NCBI GenBank assembly: GCA_937926785.1
Contig: CALBBQ010000037.1
Span: forward strand, 1 to 38,884
Direction of reading: 5' to 3'
Length of the DNA: 38,884 bases
Source of the DNA: an uncultured Bacteroidales bacterium
GTDB taxonomy: Bacteria > Bacteroidota > Bacteroidia > Bacteroidales > Tenuifilaceae
In this document: positions 15,240-24,691 of the stretch, in pieces
How the letters are laid out: the number at the start of each line of letters is the position of its first letter
Position numbering within the stretch: position 1 is the first letter of the stretch
The notes under the pieces: generated by a model
Told to the model about the DNA's origin: nothing
The model's input: the letters and a program-made list of their open reading frames with translations, nothing else
The model's database searches: none
Made by a program: the position numbers and the translations under genes

Positions 15240-18200
15240 TTACTTTTTAATAAACTGTTTTGTTATAGGCAGTTTTTCATCGTCAATTGAGATCATGTAA
15301 ACACCAGGAGCCAAATCGTTAATCTCAATTGGAGTATTTCTATCGTTAAGCATTTGGAATTTAACAACTGCTCCTCGCATGTCGTATATTCTTGCAGTTA
15401 CTTGCCCTTCAATGCCATTCAGAACAACGTTAATTCTTTCGGAAGCGGGGTTGGGGTAAACGGTAAGTATGTCGTTGCTTTCATCTCCAAGCTGCTCAGC
15501 AAATGGGTTGTCGCTCGTTGGCGCTGATGAACCAGTGGTGATGTTAACGCTGTAATCCTCTACCTCACCGTAGCTGAAGGTTTCGCAGGCAGTAGGAGCA
15601 GCATTGTACTTCATGCTAACGCGCATACGGGTTACGCCAACGGTGGCAGTGGTAGGAATGGTAATGTTGGCTGAAAGGGTTCCGCTACTTGATGATGAGC
15701 CACTGACAACTTTCTCGGTATCCTCAAAGATGCCGTTCTTGTTATAGTCAATCCAAACTGTCCAGTACTCAGTGTAAGCAGTGCTGGCAAAACCTGCGCT
15801 GAAGTATATGGTATATGCCGAGCCTCTAGCAACAGTTGCCTGCATGCTGGTCATATCCTTATAGCCACCATCGTTGCCCGATGTGCGGTTGATACCGGCA
15901 AACTGTACCAGGTCAATCCACTCATAGCTGGAATTGCTACCCTTAGATGCGCAGTATGTTACAGTAGTTGCGCTGGTGGTGAAGCTTACCTGGCTACCGT
16001 ACGAAGTGCCTTGAGCATTGGTTGCGTAAGCTCTTGCGTAGTAGGTTGTGTTGGCAGCCAAACCGCTAAGGTTAGCGCTGAATGAGCCTGTACCAGAGCC
16101 ACTAACTACTTTGCTATTTGCTATGGTTGGGTTCTGCGATGTGCTGTAGCAAATGCCACGAGCTGTTACTGCTGCTCCACCATCGGCGGTTACGTTTCCG
16201 GAAACAGTAGCTGTGCTGGAAGTAATATTACTTACACTGCCAGTTGTAACCGTGGGAGTGGTAGCACCGCTACCAGCAGCAACCGATACATTATCAATAT
16301 ACCAGTAGTCAATGTTATACAGGTTGCCTTCTGCAACAAATGCAATGTACGTGGTAGCTGAGTTAAGGTTAGTGGTAATGTCAACATTTACAGTTGTGGC
16401 GCTAATGTTGGTGCTCGATGTGGCCACCGACCAGGTTGTATTGGTCCAGTTAACTTTATCGTTCGAGGTTTGAACTTTTAGGGTAACACCAGTACTGTAA
16501 GCATCAAGCATGTGGCGGAAGCTTAGGGTAACCTGACTTACACCAACGGTGTTGATGGCCGGAGTGATCAGTCGGGTTGTACCAGGGTTTACATTCTGGT
16601 AGGTACACTTCATTTCATAAGCAGCTCCACCGGCATTTGCAGTGTTTGAAACGCTCCAGCGTTCGGTAATGCTGGTTCCGGTGTTCTGTGTAGTCCATCC
16701 GGTTGGCATGGTTGAAGCACCGAAAGTTTGTGAGTAGGGCAGGTTAACTGAGGTAGGATTAGAAGCTGTTGTGAAGCTCATGGTGCTACCATAAGTTGTT
16801 CCGTTAGCACTTACGGCTTTAACCCTATAGTAGTAGGTTGTGTTAGCGCTTAGCCCGGTCAGGTTAGCAGTTACATTGGTGTTAGTTGTGCCTGTAACTG
16901 AGTTTGGAGTAGCGTTAATGCTGTTTCCTAAGCTGGTAGTGGTTCCCCACTCAAAAGTAACGGTAGTAGTTGCATTGTTAGCATTAACAGTTCCGTTTAA
17001 GGTAGCACTGCTGGTGGTAATTGATGAGGCTGCAACTGTAGTTGCTGTTGGAGCAGTGCCTCCTCCCGAGCCACCCATGAATGCAAAGGTGATGTCTTTA
17101 GTGGTTGCGTTTTCAGCAATATTGGTCATGGGACTATTTGTGTTAGCTCCTGCCCATGACTTCATGTTAGGCGTGGTGGCATCGGTAAACGAGGTTTTGT
17201 TACTACTTCCAGGAAAAGGGCAACCAGCACTGTTAATGCTGCCATATGTACTTGATGTGGTACCGGGGTTGGTTGTAGCGCTCGCGCAAACCGGATACAT
17301 TTTTTGGGGATATGTGGCGTTAATATTGTTGCTGCTGCTGGCGGTTGCAACATCCTTATGAACATGGTAAATAACCAGCCCGTGTCCCGGAACGTATGCA
17401 TCGAATCCCACCTGTTGGCGGTTCTCCATAATCCAGTATTCCCCACTGGTGGTGGAGTTGATCTGGTAGAAGCTCTTATTATCCTTTACGGGCTTTACGG
17501 TTACATTGGCAGCCGAGGAGAGTAAGGTTGCAGTTGCCCATCCATAAATCTTTACCTTGGTGTAGGCATTATGATGTGCGGGTGTTACACCATTATTATT
17601 CCAGGAACCGCTGGCCATCATATCCCAGTTGCCGGTTCCAGTGAACTGCCCTCCGGTACTGTAATCAGTATCGTAGTAGTCGGGAGCACCAAGAACGTGG
17701 CCAAACTCGTGGCAAATAACACCGATTGATGTGATTGTGGTTCCTGAATTTCCTCTCAGCTCAGCTGAGCATGAATACTTGCTTATGGTTTTTCCATCCT
17801 TAGTAACCGGAGTGATATTCCAAGCATGTGCCCAAATAGCATTGGCACTGGCACCGGCTTCTTCACCGTAGCCTGCATATATTACATAAACACCATCTAC
17901 AGTTCCATCGCCATCGTTGTCGTAGTTGGCAAAGTTGGCGGCAGCATCGGCTGCGTTAACGGCTTCGGTAACAAGAGCTCTGGGGTTCATATCATTGCCA
18001 TTGGCATCATTGCCACCATAGTACGACATGTTCTGGCTGGCTGTATAGGGCCCAAACACGTCAACGGTAAGATTGAACTGACCCCACGAGTTTTCCAGGT
18101 AGTAATCCTTTACGCTACCGGTAGCCCCGCCGGTGTTATATCCAACCTGGTTGAACAGGTTGTTGAAATCGCTCTGGGTTTTGGTGAAAGCTAAATCTTT

Positions 18201-18653
18201 AAAACCCATTAATATGCAGATCAGTTTTCGGTTTCCGGTGGTGGGGAATGCTTTTTGAGCCTCAGCCGATTTAATATCCCAAATACTTTTAATCATTGAT
18301 AGCTGGCTCGGGCTATAGTAAAGGCCCTTGCTGAGTTTTGAAAGCAGTTCCTTTTCGGCGGCTGTTCTTTCCTTAATGTTGTTAACTTCAACACCCGATA
18401 GCTGCAAATCGCCTTTCATATCCTGAATGGCGTACTCATAATTACCTTTGCTGTTTAGCATAATGGTGTAGCCGTCCTCGGTGGTTGCCCATTTTACCTT
18501 TTCATCACCCTTTAGGAAAATGGCAAGGGTTTTTCCGTTTTCCTGCTTGTACTGAATTAGTCCCGGATAAGCTGGCACAGCAACCGACTGGCCTACCCAA
18601 AGCAAGCATGTCAAAAAAACAATGCCCAATAGTCCAAGTAGATTTTTTCTCAT
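15240..18653 (-). CDS. M6-family secreted metalloprotease with T9SS sorting domain
   Basis: A 1137-residue modular exoprotein. Residues 1-25 are the signal peptide and about 30-125 a pro-region (DEKVKWATTEDGYTIMLNSKGNYEYA is typical of M6 proteases). The M6 catalytic domain spans about 130-530 with zinc site HEFGHVLGAPDYYD near residue 314. After a Gly-rich linker come a fibronectin-III-like domain (about 536-632), a jelly-roll/choice-of-anchor domain (636-795), a second fibronectin-III-like domain (797-893) and a GEVED domain with GEVEDYSV (897-1040). The C-terminal 75 residues (LTVYPNPASERINV to ITKQFIKK) are a type A T9SS sorting signal, so the protein should be exported across the outer membrane and surface-anchored or released. 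The substrate is unknown. The composition is rich in Thr/Ser/Asn. Confidence 0.95.
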   Translation of the reverse strand: MRKNLLGLLGIVFLTCLLWVGQSVAVPAYPGLIQYKQENGKTLAIFLKGDEKVKWATTEDGYTIMLNSKGNYEYAIQDMKGDLQLSGVEVNNIKERTAAEKELLSKLSKGLYYSPSQLSMIKSIWDIKSAEAQKAFPTTGNRKLICILMGFKDLAFTKTQSDFNNLFNQVGYNTGGATGSVKDYYLENSWGQFNLTVDVFGPYTASQNMSYYGGNDANGNDMNPRALVTEAVNAADAAANFANYDNDGDGTVDGVYVIYAGYGEEAGASANAIWAHAWNITPVTKDGKTISKYSCSAELRGNSGTTITSIGVICHEFGHVLGAPDYYDTDYSTGGQFTGTGNWDMMASGSWNNNGVTPAHHNAYTKVKIYGWATATLLSSAANVTVKPVKDNKSFYQINSTTSGEYWIMENRQQVGFDAYVPGHGLVIYHVHKDVATASSSNNINATYPQKMYPVCASATTNPGTTSSTYGSINSAGCPFPGSSNKTSFTDATTPNMKSWAGANTNSPMTNIAENATTKDITFAFMGGSGGGTAPTATTVAASSITTSSATLNGTVNANNATTTVTFEWGTTTSLGNSINATPNSVTGTTNTNVTANLTGLSANTTYYYRVKAVSANGTTYGSTMSFTTASNPTSVNLPYSQTFGASTMPTGWTTQNTGTSITERWSVSNTANAGGAAYEMKCTYQNVNPGTTRLITPAINTVGVSQVTLSFRHMLDAYSTGVTLKVQTSNDKVNWTNTTWSVATSSTNISATTVNVDITTNLNSATTYIAFVAEGNLYNIDYWYIDNVSVAAGSGATTPTVTTGSVSNITSSTATVSGNVTADGGAAVTARGICYSTSQNPTIANSKVVSGSGTGSFSANLSGLAANTTYYARAYATNAQGTSYGSQVSFTTSATTVTYCASKGSNSSYEWIDLVQFAGINRTSGNDGGYKDMTSMQATVARGSAYTIYFSAGFASTAYTEYWTVWIDYNKNGIFEDTEKVVSGSSSSSGTLSANITIPTTATVGVTRMRVSMKYNAAPTACETFSYGEVEDYSVNITTGSSAPTSDNPFAEQLGDESNDILTVYPNPASERINVVLNGIEGQVTARIYDMRGAVVKFQMLNDRNTPIEINDLAPGVYMISIDDEKLPITKQFIKK

Positions 18654-18693
18654 AGTGTTTTTTTGTTTAGGTTTGGTTAATTACTGGATGCTC

Positions 18694-18725
18694 GCAAGGT
18701 AGTTTAATGTAAAGTTAATGTCAAG
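18694..18725 (-). promoter_or_regulatory. Probable promoter of the M6 protease gene
   Basis: On the minus strand CTTG (18725-18722), 20 bases, then TACCTTGC (18701-18694). The spacing matches the tRNA-Arg promoter; the -7 box has one T fewer than TAnnTTTG. The ATG at 18653 is 40 bases downstream. Confidence 0.5.
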
Positions 18726-18916
18726 TTAACATCGAAACAATCTTTGCCATCATCGACATAAAGCAGTTTTTTAGCCACGGATTACTTATTTCCAATAATA
18801 TACGGTTAAATATCAGATAATCAAAGAAATGTAGTGTGTTAAGCAAGTATATTTAGCTTTTAATAGCTACAATTACTAAAATGTATTAAATTGCGAGGCT
18901 GAAATAACTGGTAGTG

Positions 18917-19618
18917 ATGAGTGTAAAGGCTATTATTGTTGATGATGAGCCTCTGGCAATTACGGTTATGGAAGGTTACCTTTCCAGAATACCCGGAATT
19001 GATATTGTAGCAACATTTAACGATGGTTTGCCAGCTTTTGATTTTTTACAGGAAAATACTGTGGATTTGGTTTTTTTGGATGTTGAAATGCCAAAGCTCA
19101 CCGGCATTGAGCTTGTGCGTTGTTTGCAGCATCCACCGGTAGTGATAATCACCTCAGCCAATCGCGATTACGCTATCGAGGGTTTTGAACTAAACGTGGC
19201 CGATTACATCTTAAAACCTGTAACCTTTGAGCGATTGCTCAAAGCATACTCAAAGGCAATGGAGTTGATTGGCAAGCATAGCAATGACCGTGAGCACCAC
19301 GATGAATTTTTGCTTCTCAAAGAAAGCAAAAAGAATATCAGGGTAAAAATTGATGAAATCCTTTATATTGAGAGCTTAAAGGACTATGTTAAGGTGGTAA
19401 CCGCCAATCGTACTGTAATTACAAAGCAAAGCATCAGCAGCTTTGAGGAGCAGCTCGATAAAACCCGATTCTTGCGGGTTCATCGTTCGTTTATTGTTGC
19501 ATTAAAGCATATTCAGGCGTTCTCATCTGTTTCTATTGAGATTAATGACATTGAAATACCCATTGGCCGTTTATACAAGGAGGAGGTAATTAAGGTGCTC
19601 GAAAGTAAAAACTTATAA
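18917..19618 (+). CDS. LytTR-family response regulator
   Basis: 233 residues. The receiver domain (1-120) has the acidic pair in VDDEP, the phosphoacceptor Asp in VFLDVEMPKLTG (about residue 55), the Thr/Ser switch in IITSAN and the Lys in LKPVTFERL. The LytTR DNA-binding domain (about 135-233) carries YIESLKDYVKVVT and FLRVHRSFIVAL, family hallmarks. ATG at 18917 is preferred over the GTG one codon earlier (18914). It likely controls transcription as the output of the sensor kinase 36 bases downstream, with which it forms an operon. Confidence 0.93.
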   Translation: MSVKAIIVDDEPLAITVMEGYLSRIPGIDIVATFNDGLPAFDFLQENTVDLVFLDVEMPKLTGIELVRCLQHPPVVIITSANRDYAIEGFELNVADYILKPVTFERLLKAYSKAMELIGKHSNDREHHDEFLLLKESKKNIRVKIDEILYIESLKDYVKVVTANRTVITKQSISSFEEQLDKTRFLRVHRSFIVALKHIQAFSSVSIEINDIEIPIGRLYKEEVIKVLESKNL

Positions 19619-19654
19619 CACCAGTTAAAAGAACACCAAACCTATTGGTTACCC

Positions 19655-22600
19655 ATGTTACGAACCCTAAAGTTATACATAGTTGCTTTCTTTTTTTCTT
19701 TACCTGTGTTTGCACAGGAAAGAGGGTTGTTATTAACACACTACTACTCAGCTAACTCCTACATGGCTTCTACACAGAACTGGAGCGTAGTGCAGGATAA
19801 GCGAGGGGTAATGTATTTTGCCAATGGATCGGGTGTTCTTGAGTTTGATGGGGTGAACTGGAACCTAATAGAAGTAAGCAATGGATCATCGGTCCGAAGC
19901 CTGGCTGTAAATGATAAAGGACAGGTGTTTGTTGGTGCCTATGGCGATTTGGGTTACCTATACCCCAATATCAAGGGTGAGATGAAATATTTCTCCCTTT
20001 TGCCATTAATCGATTCTGCCTATCGCTCATTCAATGAGGTATGGGATACCCGAGTGGTTGGCGATACCGTTTTCTTTCTGACAGATAAATGTATTTATAA
20101 GTATGCTAGAGATGTTTTTAGCTACCACCCCATAGCTACCGATACATACTACCTAGCTCATACCATTAATAACCGATTTGTGGTTCAGATTTACGGGAAA
20201 GGGCTTTACTGGTTCGAGGGCAATACGTTAAAGTTCATTCCGGGGAGTCAGGGGGTAGCCTCACTAAAAATTCATGCCATATTACCCTTAAAAGGTAAGC
20301 AAATCATATGTACCCGTGATAAAGGGATATTTTCAGCTGAGTTTACAGATGATTTCCGGAAAATTGTATCGCTCTCAGCCATTGACAATCGGACAAAATC
20401 AGTAAACGATTACTTTATTAAGAATCTTTTCTACCACGGAATCTCAATTAATGACTCATTGCTGGCCCTATCGTCCATTCTGGCCGACGTGATAGTGGTA
20501 AATTCCCGTTGGGAAGTGGTTGATGTGATCGATCAGGCATCGATGGGGGTTAGAAGCAACGCGAACTACCTGTACTATCAGCCATCGGGGGTGCTTTGGC
20601 TTGCATTAAACAATGGTATAGCCAGCGTTGAGCTGATGTCTCCTTTTCGTTACTGGAACGAAACGGTTGGAATTGACGGCGTTCTTTCCGATGTTGCCCG
20701 AATGGGTAGCTACTTTTACGCTACAACCGGTAGCGGTATATTTTACATCCCTAAGCGCGATGGCGAAACTTTTAAACCCGACTATTTCAGAAAACTAGAA
20801 GGACCGTTTGAGCAAACATGGCAGTTCTTATACTTTCAGGATCCAAACGATACCGATCTGCCTGATCCCCTTTGGTTTGGTAGCAATAAAAATACCCACT
20901 TGCTTGTTACCACCCGGAGTGGCGTGTTTGAGTTAATGGGCAGTAACGCTCAAAGAGTCGCAAATATTGAGTTCTCGTACTGTATACATCAAGGCGAGAA
21001 AAATCGTTTGTACCTTTTTATAGGACACGAAAACGGACTGACAAGGTTAAAGTACAGCAACGGCAAGTGGATTGATGAGGTGCTTCTGTGTAAAACCCAA
21101 CGTAAGGTAATAAGCCTTGGCGAAGACACGTTGGGAAATATTTGGTTTTCCGAAGCTTATGGTGGAGTAAGCAGAGTCGAGAATCCTTATTCTTCGAAAG
21201 AGAAGGTTAGGGTAAAGAATTACTCCGATGGCTATGGTTTGCCTGATATTCATTTGGTTAGGTTATTCAATGTGTACAAACCATTGCTTTTTATTTCCGA
21301 TCGTAAATTTTACAGCTATAGCTACGAAACAGACAGCTTTGAAATTTTTGATATCACTCAGCTGGTAAGTGAAACAAATAGAAGAGTTGATTCATTAGCC
21401 TGGAGAAGGATTAGTTCAACATTGCTTACCGATGAATTCGTAACGCATTTGAACGACAGCTTTTCTTGGGTTTCGACTGATAAGGGTATTTTCAGACAGA
21501 AAATCGATGTAGGTTACCAGTATCATTCGCTATATCCCCCTATCATAAGGAAAGTATACTTTATCGACTCACTTATTTATGCGGGTACAAACATCAAGCT
21601 GAAAGCCAGTGATACCGAATCAGGAAAATCGTTTCTTGAATATACCTACGATAGCAAGGTGGAACTTGGAATAGCAGTACCCTATATGAAGAACTCCTTT
21701 GTGTTTAACTACGCTTGGCCTTACTTTGAAACCGATCAACCCCTATTATTTAGCTACCAATTGGTAGGTAACGACGAAAGTTGGTCTGAATGGACTACTC
21801 TTACGCGGAAGGAATATACCAATCTTCGCGAAGGAGAATATATCTTCCGAGTTAAAGCAAGGAGCGTTTTTGGAATTGAGAGCCCCATTGCCGAGTTCCA
21901 TTTTGAAGTGAAGGCGCCCTGGTACCGCACAATTTTTGCTTACATATTGTACCTGTTGCTTGCAGTCTTAATAATCTATCTGGCCGTTTTGACCTGGCAC
22001 TATAAGTTGATTCGTGAGCGCGATAAGCTGGAGCGTTTGGTAAAGGAACGAACGCAAGAAATTCTTCTTCAAAAAGAGGAACTTCAGGTTCAGGCAGAGC
22101 ATTTACGTGAAACCTATGAGTGGATATCTGAGAAAAACGCCATTCTCGAGAAGCAGAAGAATGAGATTGAGGAGCAAAAGAAAAAGCTTGAGGAGATAAA
22201 TTCCACTAAGAATAAGTTTTTCCGCATTATTGCGCACGATTTGCGAAACCCGATTAGTACTTTAGTAAATTCTACTGCATTTCTTCTTACCGACATCGAG
22301 TCTCTAAGCCATGAAAAAGCCAAGCAGTTCATGGCTGAGCTGAACAAGCTGGCTCTGACCACATATGGCCTGCTTGAGAATTTGCTCGATTGGGCGTCAA
22401 ACGAGATGGGCGATATCCAGAACAAACCCAAACAAGTTACTGTTTTCGGGTTAATCGCTCAGAACCTTGAGCTAACCGGAAACAGAATAGCTCATAAACA
22501 AATTAATGTTCAGGTTAATGTACCTGAAGATTTAGAAATTCATGTTGATGAGAACATGCTAAACACCATACTGCGGAATTTGATTACCAATGCCGTTAAG

Positions 22601-22888
22601 TTTACCAAGCCGGGTGGAAAGATTGAAATCTCTGCTAAACTTTTTGAAGGTGAGTGCCATATTATGGTGAGTGATAACGGAATTGGGATTCCTCAACAGA
22701 ACATCGAAAAGCTTTTTAGAATTGATAAAAGTATAGTTACCCCCGGAACCCAAAACGAAAAGGGTTCAGGATTGGGATTGCTCTTGTGTAAGGAGTTTGC
22801 TGAGAAAATGGGTGGACGAATAGAGGTGGAAAGTGTTCCGAATGTCAGAACTTGCTTTACTGTAGTTTTACCTGTAAATCGATCATAA
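19655..22888 (+). CDS. Propeller-type sensor histidine kinase (Y_Y_Y, HisKA, HATPase)
   Basis: 1077 residues. A signal peptide (to about residue 21) precedes a large periplasmic sensor built of beta-propeller repeats (e.g. VVQDKRGVMYFANGSGVLEFDG, VNDKGQVFVGAYGDLGYL). A Y_Y_Y domain (NLREGEYIFRVKARSVFG) follows, then one membrane helix (about 762-785) and a long coiled coil (790-850). The kinase core has H861 in RIIAHDLRNP, the N box NLITNAVKF, DNGIGIP, and GSGLGLLLCKEFAEKMGG. The architecture is that of hybrid two-component polysaccharide sensors, but it stops after the ATPase: no receiver or AraC domain is attached. The separate LytTR regulator just upstream probably fills that role. The ligand is unknown; no glycan-utilisation genes are near. 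Confidence 0.93.
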   Translation: MLRTLKLYIVAFFFSLPVFAQERGLLLTHYYSANSYMASTQNWSVVQDKRGVMYFANGSGVLEFDGVNWNLIEVSNGSSVRSLAVNDKGQVFVGAYGDLGYLYPNIKGEMKYFSLLPLIDSAYRSFNEVWDTRVVGDTVFFLTDKCIYKYARDVFSYHPIATDTYYLAHTINNRFVVQIYGKGLYWFEGNTLKFIPGSQGVASLKIHAILPLKGKQIICTRDKGIFSAEFTDDFRKIVSLSAIDNRTKSVNDYFIKNLFYHGISINDSLLALSSILADVIVVNSRWEVVDVIDQASMGVRSNANYLYYQPSGVLWLALNNGIASVELMSPFRYWNETVGIDGVLSDVARMGSYFYATTGSGIFYIPKRDGETFKPDYFRKLEGPFEQTWQFLYFQDPNDTDLPDPLWFGSNKNTHLLVTTRSGVFELMGSNAQRVANIEFSYCIHQGEKNRLYLFIGHENGLTRLKYSNGKWIDEVLLCKTQRKVISLGEDTLGNIWFSEAYGGVSRVENPYSSKEKVRVKNYSDGYGLPDIHLVRLFNVYKPLLFISDRKFYSYSYETDSFEIFDITQLVSETNRRVDSLAWRRISSTLLTDEFVTHLNDSFSWVSTDKGIFRQKIDVGYQYHSLYPPIIRKVYFIDSLIYAGTNIKLKASDTESGKSFLEYTYDSKVELGIAVPYMKNSFVFNYAWPYFETDQPLLFSYQLVGNDESWSEWTTLTRKEYTNLREGEYIFRVKARSVFGIESPIAEFHFEVKAPWYRTIFAYILYLLLAVLIIYLAVLTWHYKLIRERDKLERLVKERTQEILLQKEELQVQAEHLRETYEWISEKNAILEKQKNEIEEQKKKLEEINSTKNKFFRIIAHDLRNPISTLVNSTAFLLTDIESLSHEKAKQFMAELNKLALTTYGLLENLLDWASNEMGDIQNKPKQVTVFGLIAQNLELTGNRIAHKQINVQVNVPEDLEIHVDENMLNTILRNLITNAVKFTKPGGKIEISAKLFEGECHIMVSDNGIGIPQQNIEKLFRIDKSIVTPGTQNEKGSGLGLLLCKEFAEKMGGRIEVESVPNVRTCFTVVLPVNRS

Positions 22889-23001
22889 TGTTTCAGGTGA
22901 AGTTGTATATAACACCACTGAATCCCTTTAATGTTTGTGAGGCAGTTTAAACTTTTCCAACTAAGACAAATCAATATCCTATAACTAAAAAATATAAACC
23001 T

Positions 23002-24204
23002 ATGAAAATATTCCGAAAATTTTTCGTATTGGTTGCCATTGCAATTCTTTTTGCGAGTGGTGTAACGGCTCAGGAAAAAACTGAGACTGCCGATCCGTAT
23101 GTATTTACCAATATCAGGGAAATTAAAGTTACGCCTGTAAAGAACCAGAACCGTTCCAGCACCTGTTGGAGTTTTTCAGGATTAGCATTTTTGGAATCAG
23201 AGCTCATTAGGATGGGCAAGCCTGCGATAGATTTGTCGCCCATGTATGTGGTTCGTAACATTTACTCCATGAAAGCAGATAGGTATGTAAGGTTCAACGG
23301 AACCAACAACTTTGGACCTGGTGGCTCTTTCTTCGACGTGATGGAAGCTATCAAGCGCTTTGGCATCGTACCCATGGAGGTTTACCCCGGTTTAAACTAT
23401 GGCGAGGATTCGCATGTACATGGTGAGCTTGATGCCGTTACCAAAGCCTATGTTGATGCTGTTATTAAAAACCCCAATAAAAAGCTTTCAACTGCCTGGA
23501 AGAAAGGATTTGATGGCATTCTGGATGCATACCTGGGTGCTAACCCTTCAAGCTTCAGTTATAATGGTAAAAGCTATACCCCTGAAGCTTTTGCCACATG
23601 GTTGGGTATAAACCCCGACGATTACGTGGTGATTACCTCTTTTAATCACCACCCATTTTACCAAAAATTTGTGCTTGAGCTACCCGACAACTGGATACAT
23701 GGCGAAGCATATAACTTACCCCTTGCAGATTTCGAAAAACTCCTAGATTTTGCAATCGATAATGGATATCCCGTTGCGTGGGCAAGCGATGTGAGCGATA
23801 AGGGGTTTAACTGGAGCAAGGGGGTGGCCATAGTTCCTGATTTTGAGGATATTGAGAATGCTGGTTCCGATAAAGAGCGTTGGACTCAACTCTCAAACCG
23901 CCAGAAAGAAAGGTCATTATACTCATTCGAAAAACCCGTTAAAGAAATGGTTATTACCCAGGAATTAAGACAACAGGCTTTTGATAACTACCAGACAACC
24001 GATGACCATGGGATGGTTCTGGTTGGTAAGGCCAAAGATCAACTCGGAAATACCTTTTTTAAGGTGAAGAACAGCTGGGGTGCCGACGGAAAGTATAATG
24101 GCTATTTCTATGCATCAAAGGCATTTGTGCTTTACAAAACCACTAATATCATGGTTCATAAAAAAGCCATTCCTACCGATATAGCTAAAAAGTTGGGATT
24201 GTAA
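23002..24204 (+). CDS. Secreted C1-family cysteine peptidase, aminopeptidase C/bleomycin-hydrolase type
   Basis: 400 residues with a signal peptide (FFVLVAIAILFASGVTAQ) placing it in the periplasm or outside. The catalytic cysteine is C55 in QNRSSTCWSFS, the histidine H336 in DDHGMVL and the asparagine N357 in VKNSWG. The insert pattern between Cys and His (RYVRFNGTNNFGPGGSFFDVMEAIKRFG) fits the PepC/bleomycin hydrolase branch of papain-like enzymes, which act as aminopeptidases. Cytoplasmic PepC proteins lack a signal, so this is the exported Bacteroidota form. It is a single gene, 113 bases after the kinase, with its own terminator. Confidence 0.92.
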   Translation: MKIFRKFFVLVAIAILFASGVTAQEKTETADPYVFTNIREIKVTPVKNQNRSSTCWSFSGLAFLESELIRMGKPAIDLSPMYVVRNIYSMKADRYVRFNGTNNFGPGGSFFDVMEAIKRFGIVPMEVYPGLNYGEDSHVHGELDAVTKAYVDAVIKNPNKKLSTAWKKGFDGILDAYLGANPSSFSYNGKSYTPEAFATWLGINPDDYVVITSFNHHPFYQKFVLELPDNWIHGEAYNLPLADFEKLLDFAIDNGYPVAWASDVSDKGFNWSKGVAIVPDFEDIENAGSDKERWTQLSNRQKERSLYSFEKPVKEMVITQELRQQAFDNYQTTDDHGMVLVGKAKDQLGNTFFKVKNSWGADGKYNGYFYASKAFVLYKTTNIMVHKKAIPTDIAKKLGL

Positions 24205-24222
24205 TGGTAATAACTGAATCTG

Positions 24223-24259
24223 GCGGCCCGGAATTGTAAAACCGGGCTGCACTTTTTTT
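24223..24259 (+). terminator. Terminator of the C1 peptidase gene
   Basis: gcggcccgg (24223-24231) pairs with ccgggctgc (24242-24250) over 9 bp with one G-T, 10-base loop, then a run of seven T. Confidence 0.85.
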
Positions 24260-24265
24260 GCATAA

Positions 24266-24297
24266 TTTGTTATAGGGTAAATTATTTTATAAATTTA
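24266..24297 (+). promoter_or_regulatory. Promoter of the SiaC-like gene
   Basis: TTTG (24266-24269), a 20-base spacer and TAAATTTA (24290-24297) match the Bacteroidota promoter with one base off in the -7 box. The ATG at 24320 follows after 22 bases. Confidence 0.6.
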
Positions 24298-24319
24298 CAA
24301 CTTGATAATTGCAGGCGGT

Positions 24320-24691
24320 ATGACTAATCTTTACATTAAAGGGACCTCAAAAACCCCGGAGATAGATTTTAAGCCGGGTATTTTGCAGATATCTGGTCGA
24401 TCTATTGCCGAAGATGCTGTGGCGTTTTACCAGCCCGTAGTAAAATGGATTGAAGAGTACCTGAAAAAGCCTGAACCGCTAACCCGGTTGAATCTAAAAA
24501 TGGAATACATCAATAGTGGCTCAAACCGGTTTATCTTTACCATCATGAAAATGCTCGATGAGTCATACTCACAAGGGGCTAATGTTATGATTAACTGGTA
24601 CTACGAGGAGGATGATGATACCATAAAGAACCTGGGGCGCGATTTTCAGGCTTTAGTCAAAGCCCCGTTCAAAATGGTTGAAATCATCTAG
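24320..24691 (+). CDS. SiaC-family regulatory phosphoprotein (DUF1987)
   Basis: 123 residues from the ATG at 24320; an in-frame TTG at 24302 is less likely. The sequence (LYIKGTSKTPEIDFKPGILQISGRSIAEDA, YQPVVKWIEEYL) is a clear DUF1987/SiaC match. In Pseudomonas aeruginosa SiaC binds and activates the diguanylate cyclase SiaD and is switched by phosphorylation (kinase SiaB, PP2C phosphatase SiaA). The equivalent of the phospho-Thr segment (N-T-S-S) reads EYINSGSNRF here, so serine (S66 or S68) would be the modified residue. No SiaB or SiaD gene is adjacent; a TPR-SpoIIE phosphatase lies 4.6 kb downstream. It overlaps no neighbour, ending 1 base before the convergent DUF4956 gene. Confidence 0.85.
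   Translation: MTNLYIKGTSKTPEIDFKPGILQISGRSIAEDAVAFYQPVVKWIEEYLKKPEPLTRLNLKMEYINSGSNRFIFTIMKMLDESYSQGANVMINWYYEEDDDTIKNLGRDFQALVKAPFKMVEII

Noticed and set aside
16840..17361. 173-codon open frame antisense to the M6 protease
   Set aside because: It is the low-complexity antisense of Thr/Ser/Ala-rich fibronectin-like coding DNA, with no domain of its own.
15240..18653. Repeats in the M6 protease DNA as a CRISPR-like or tandem DNA repeat
   Set aside because: The similarity is at protein level between the fibronectin-III-like domains; no regular DNA repeat unit with spacers is seen.
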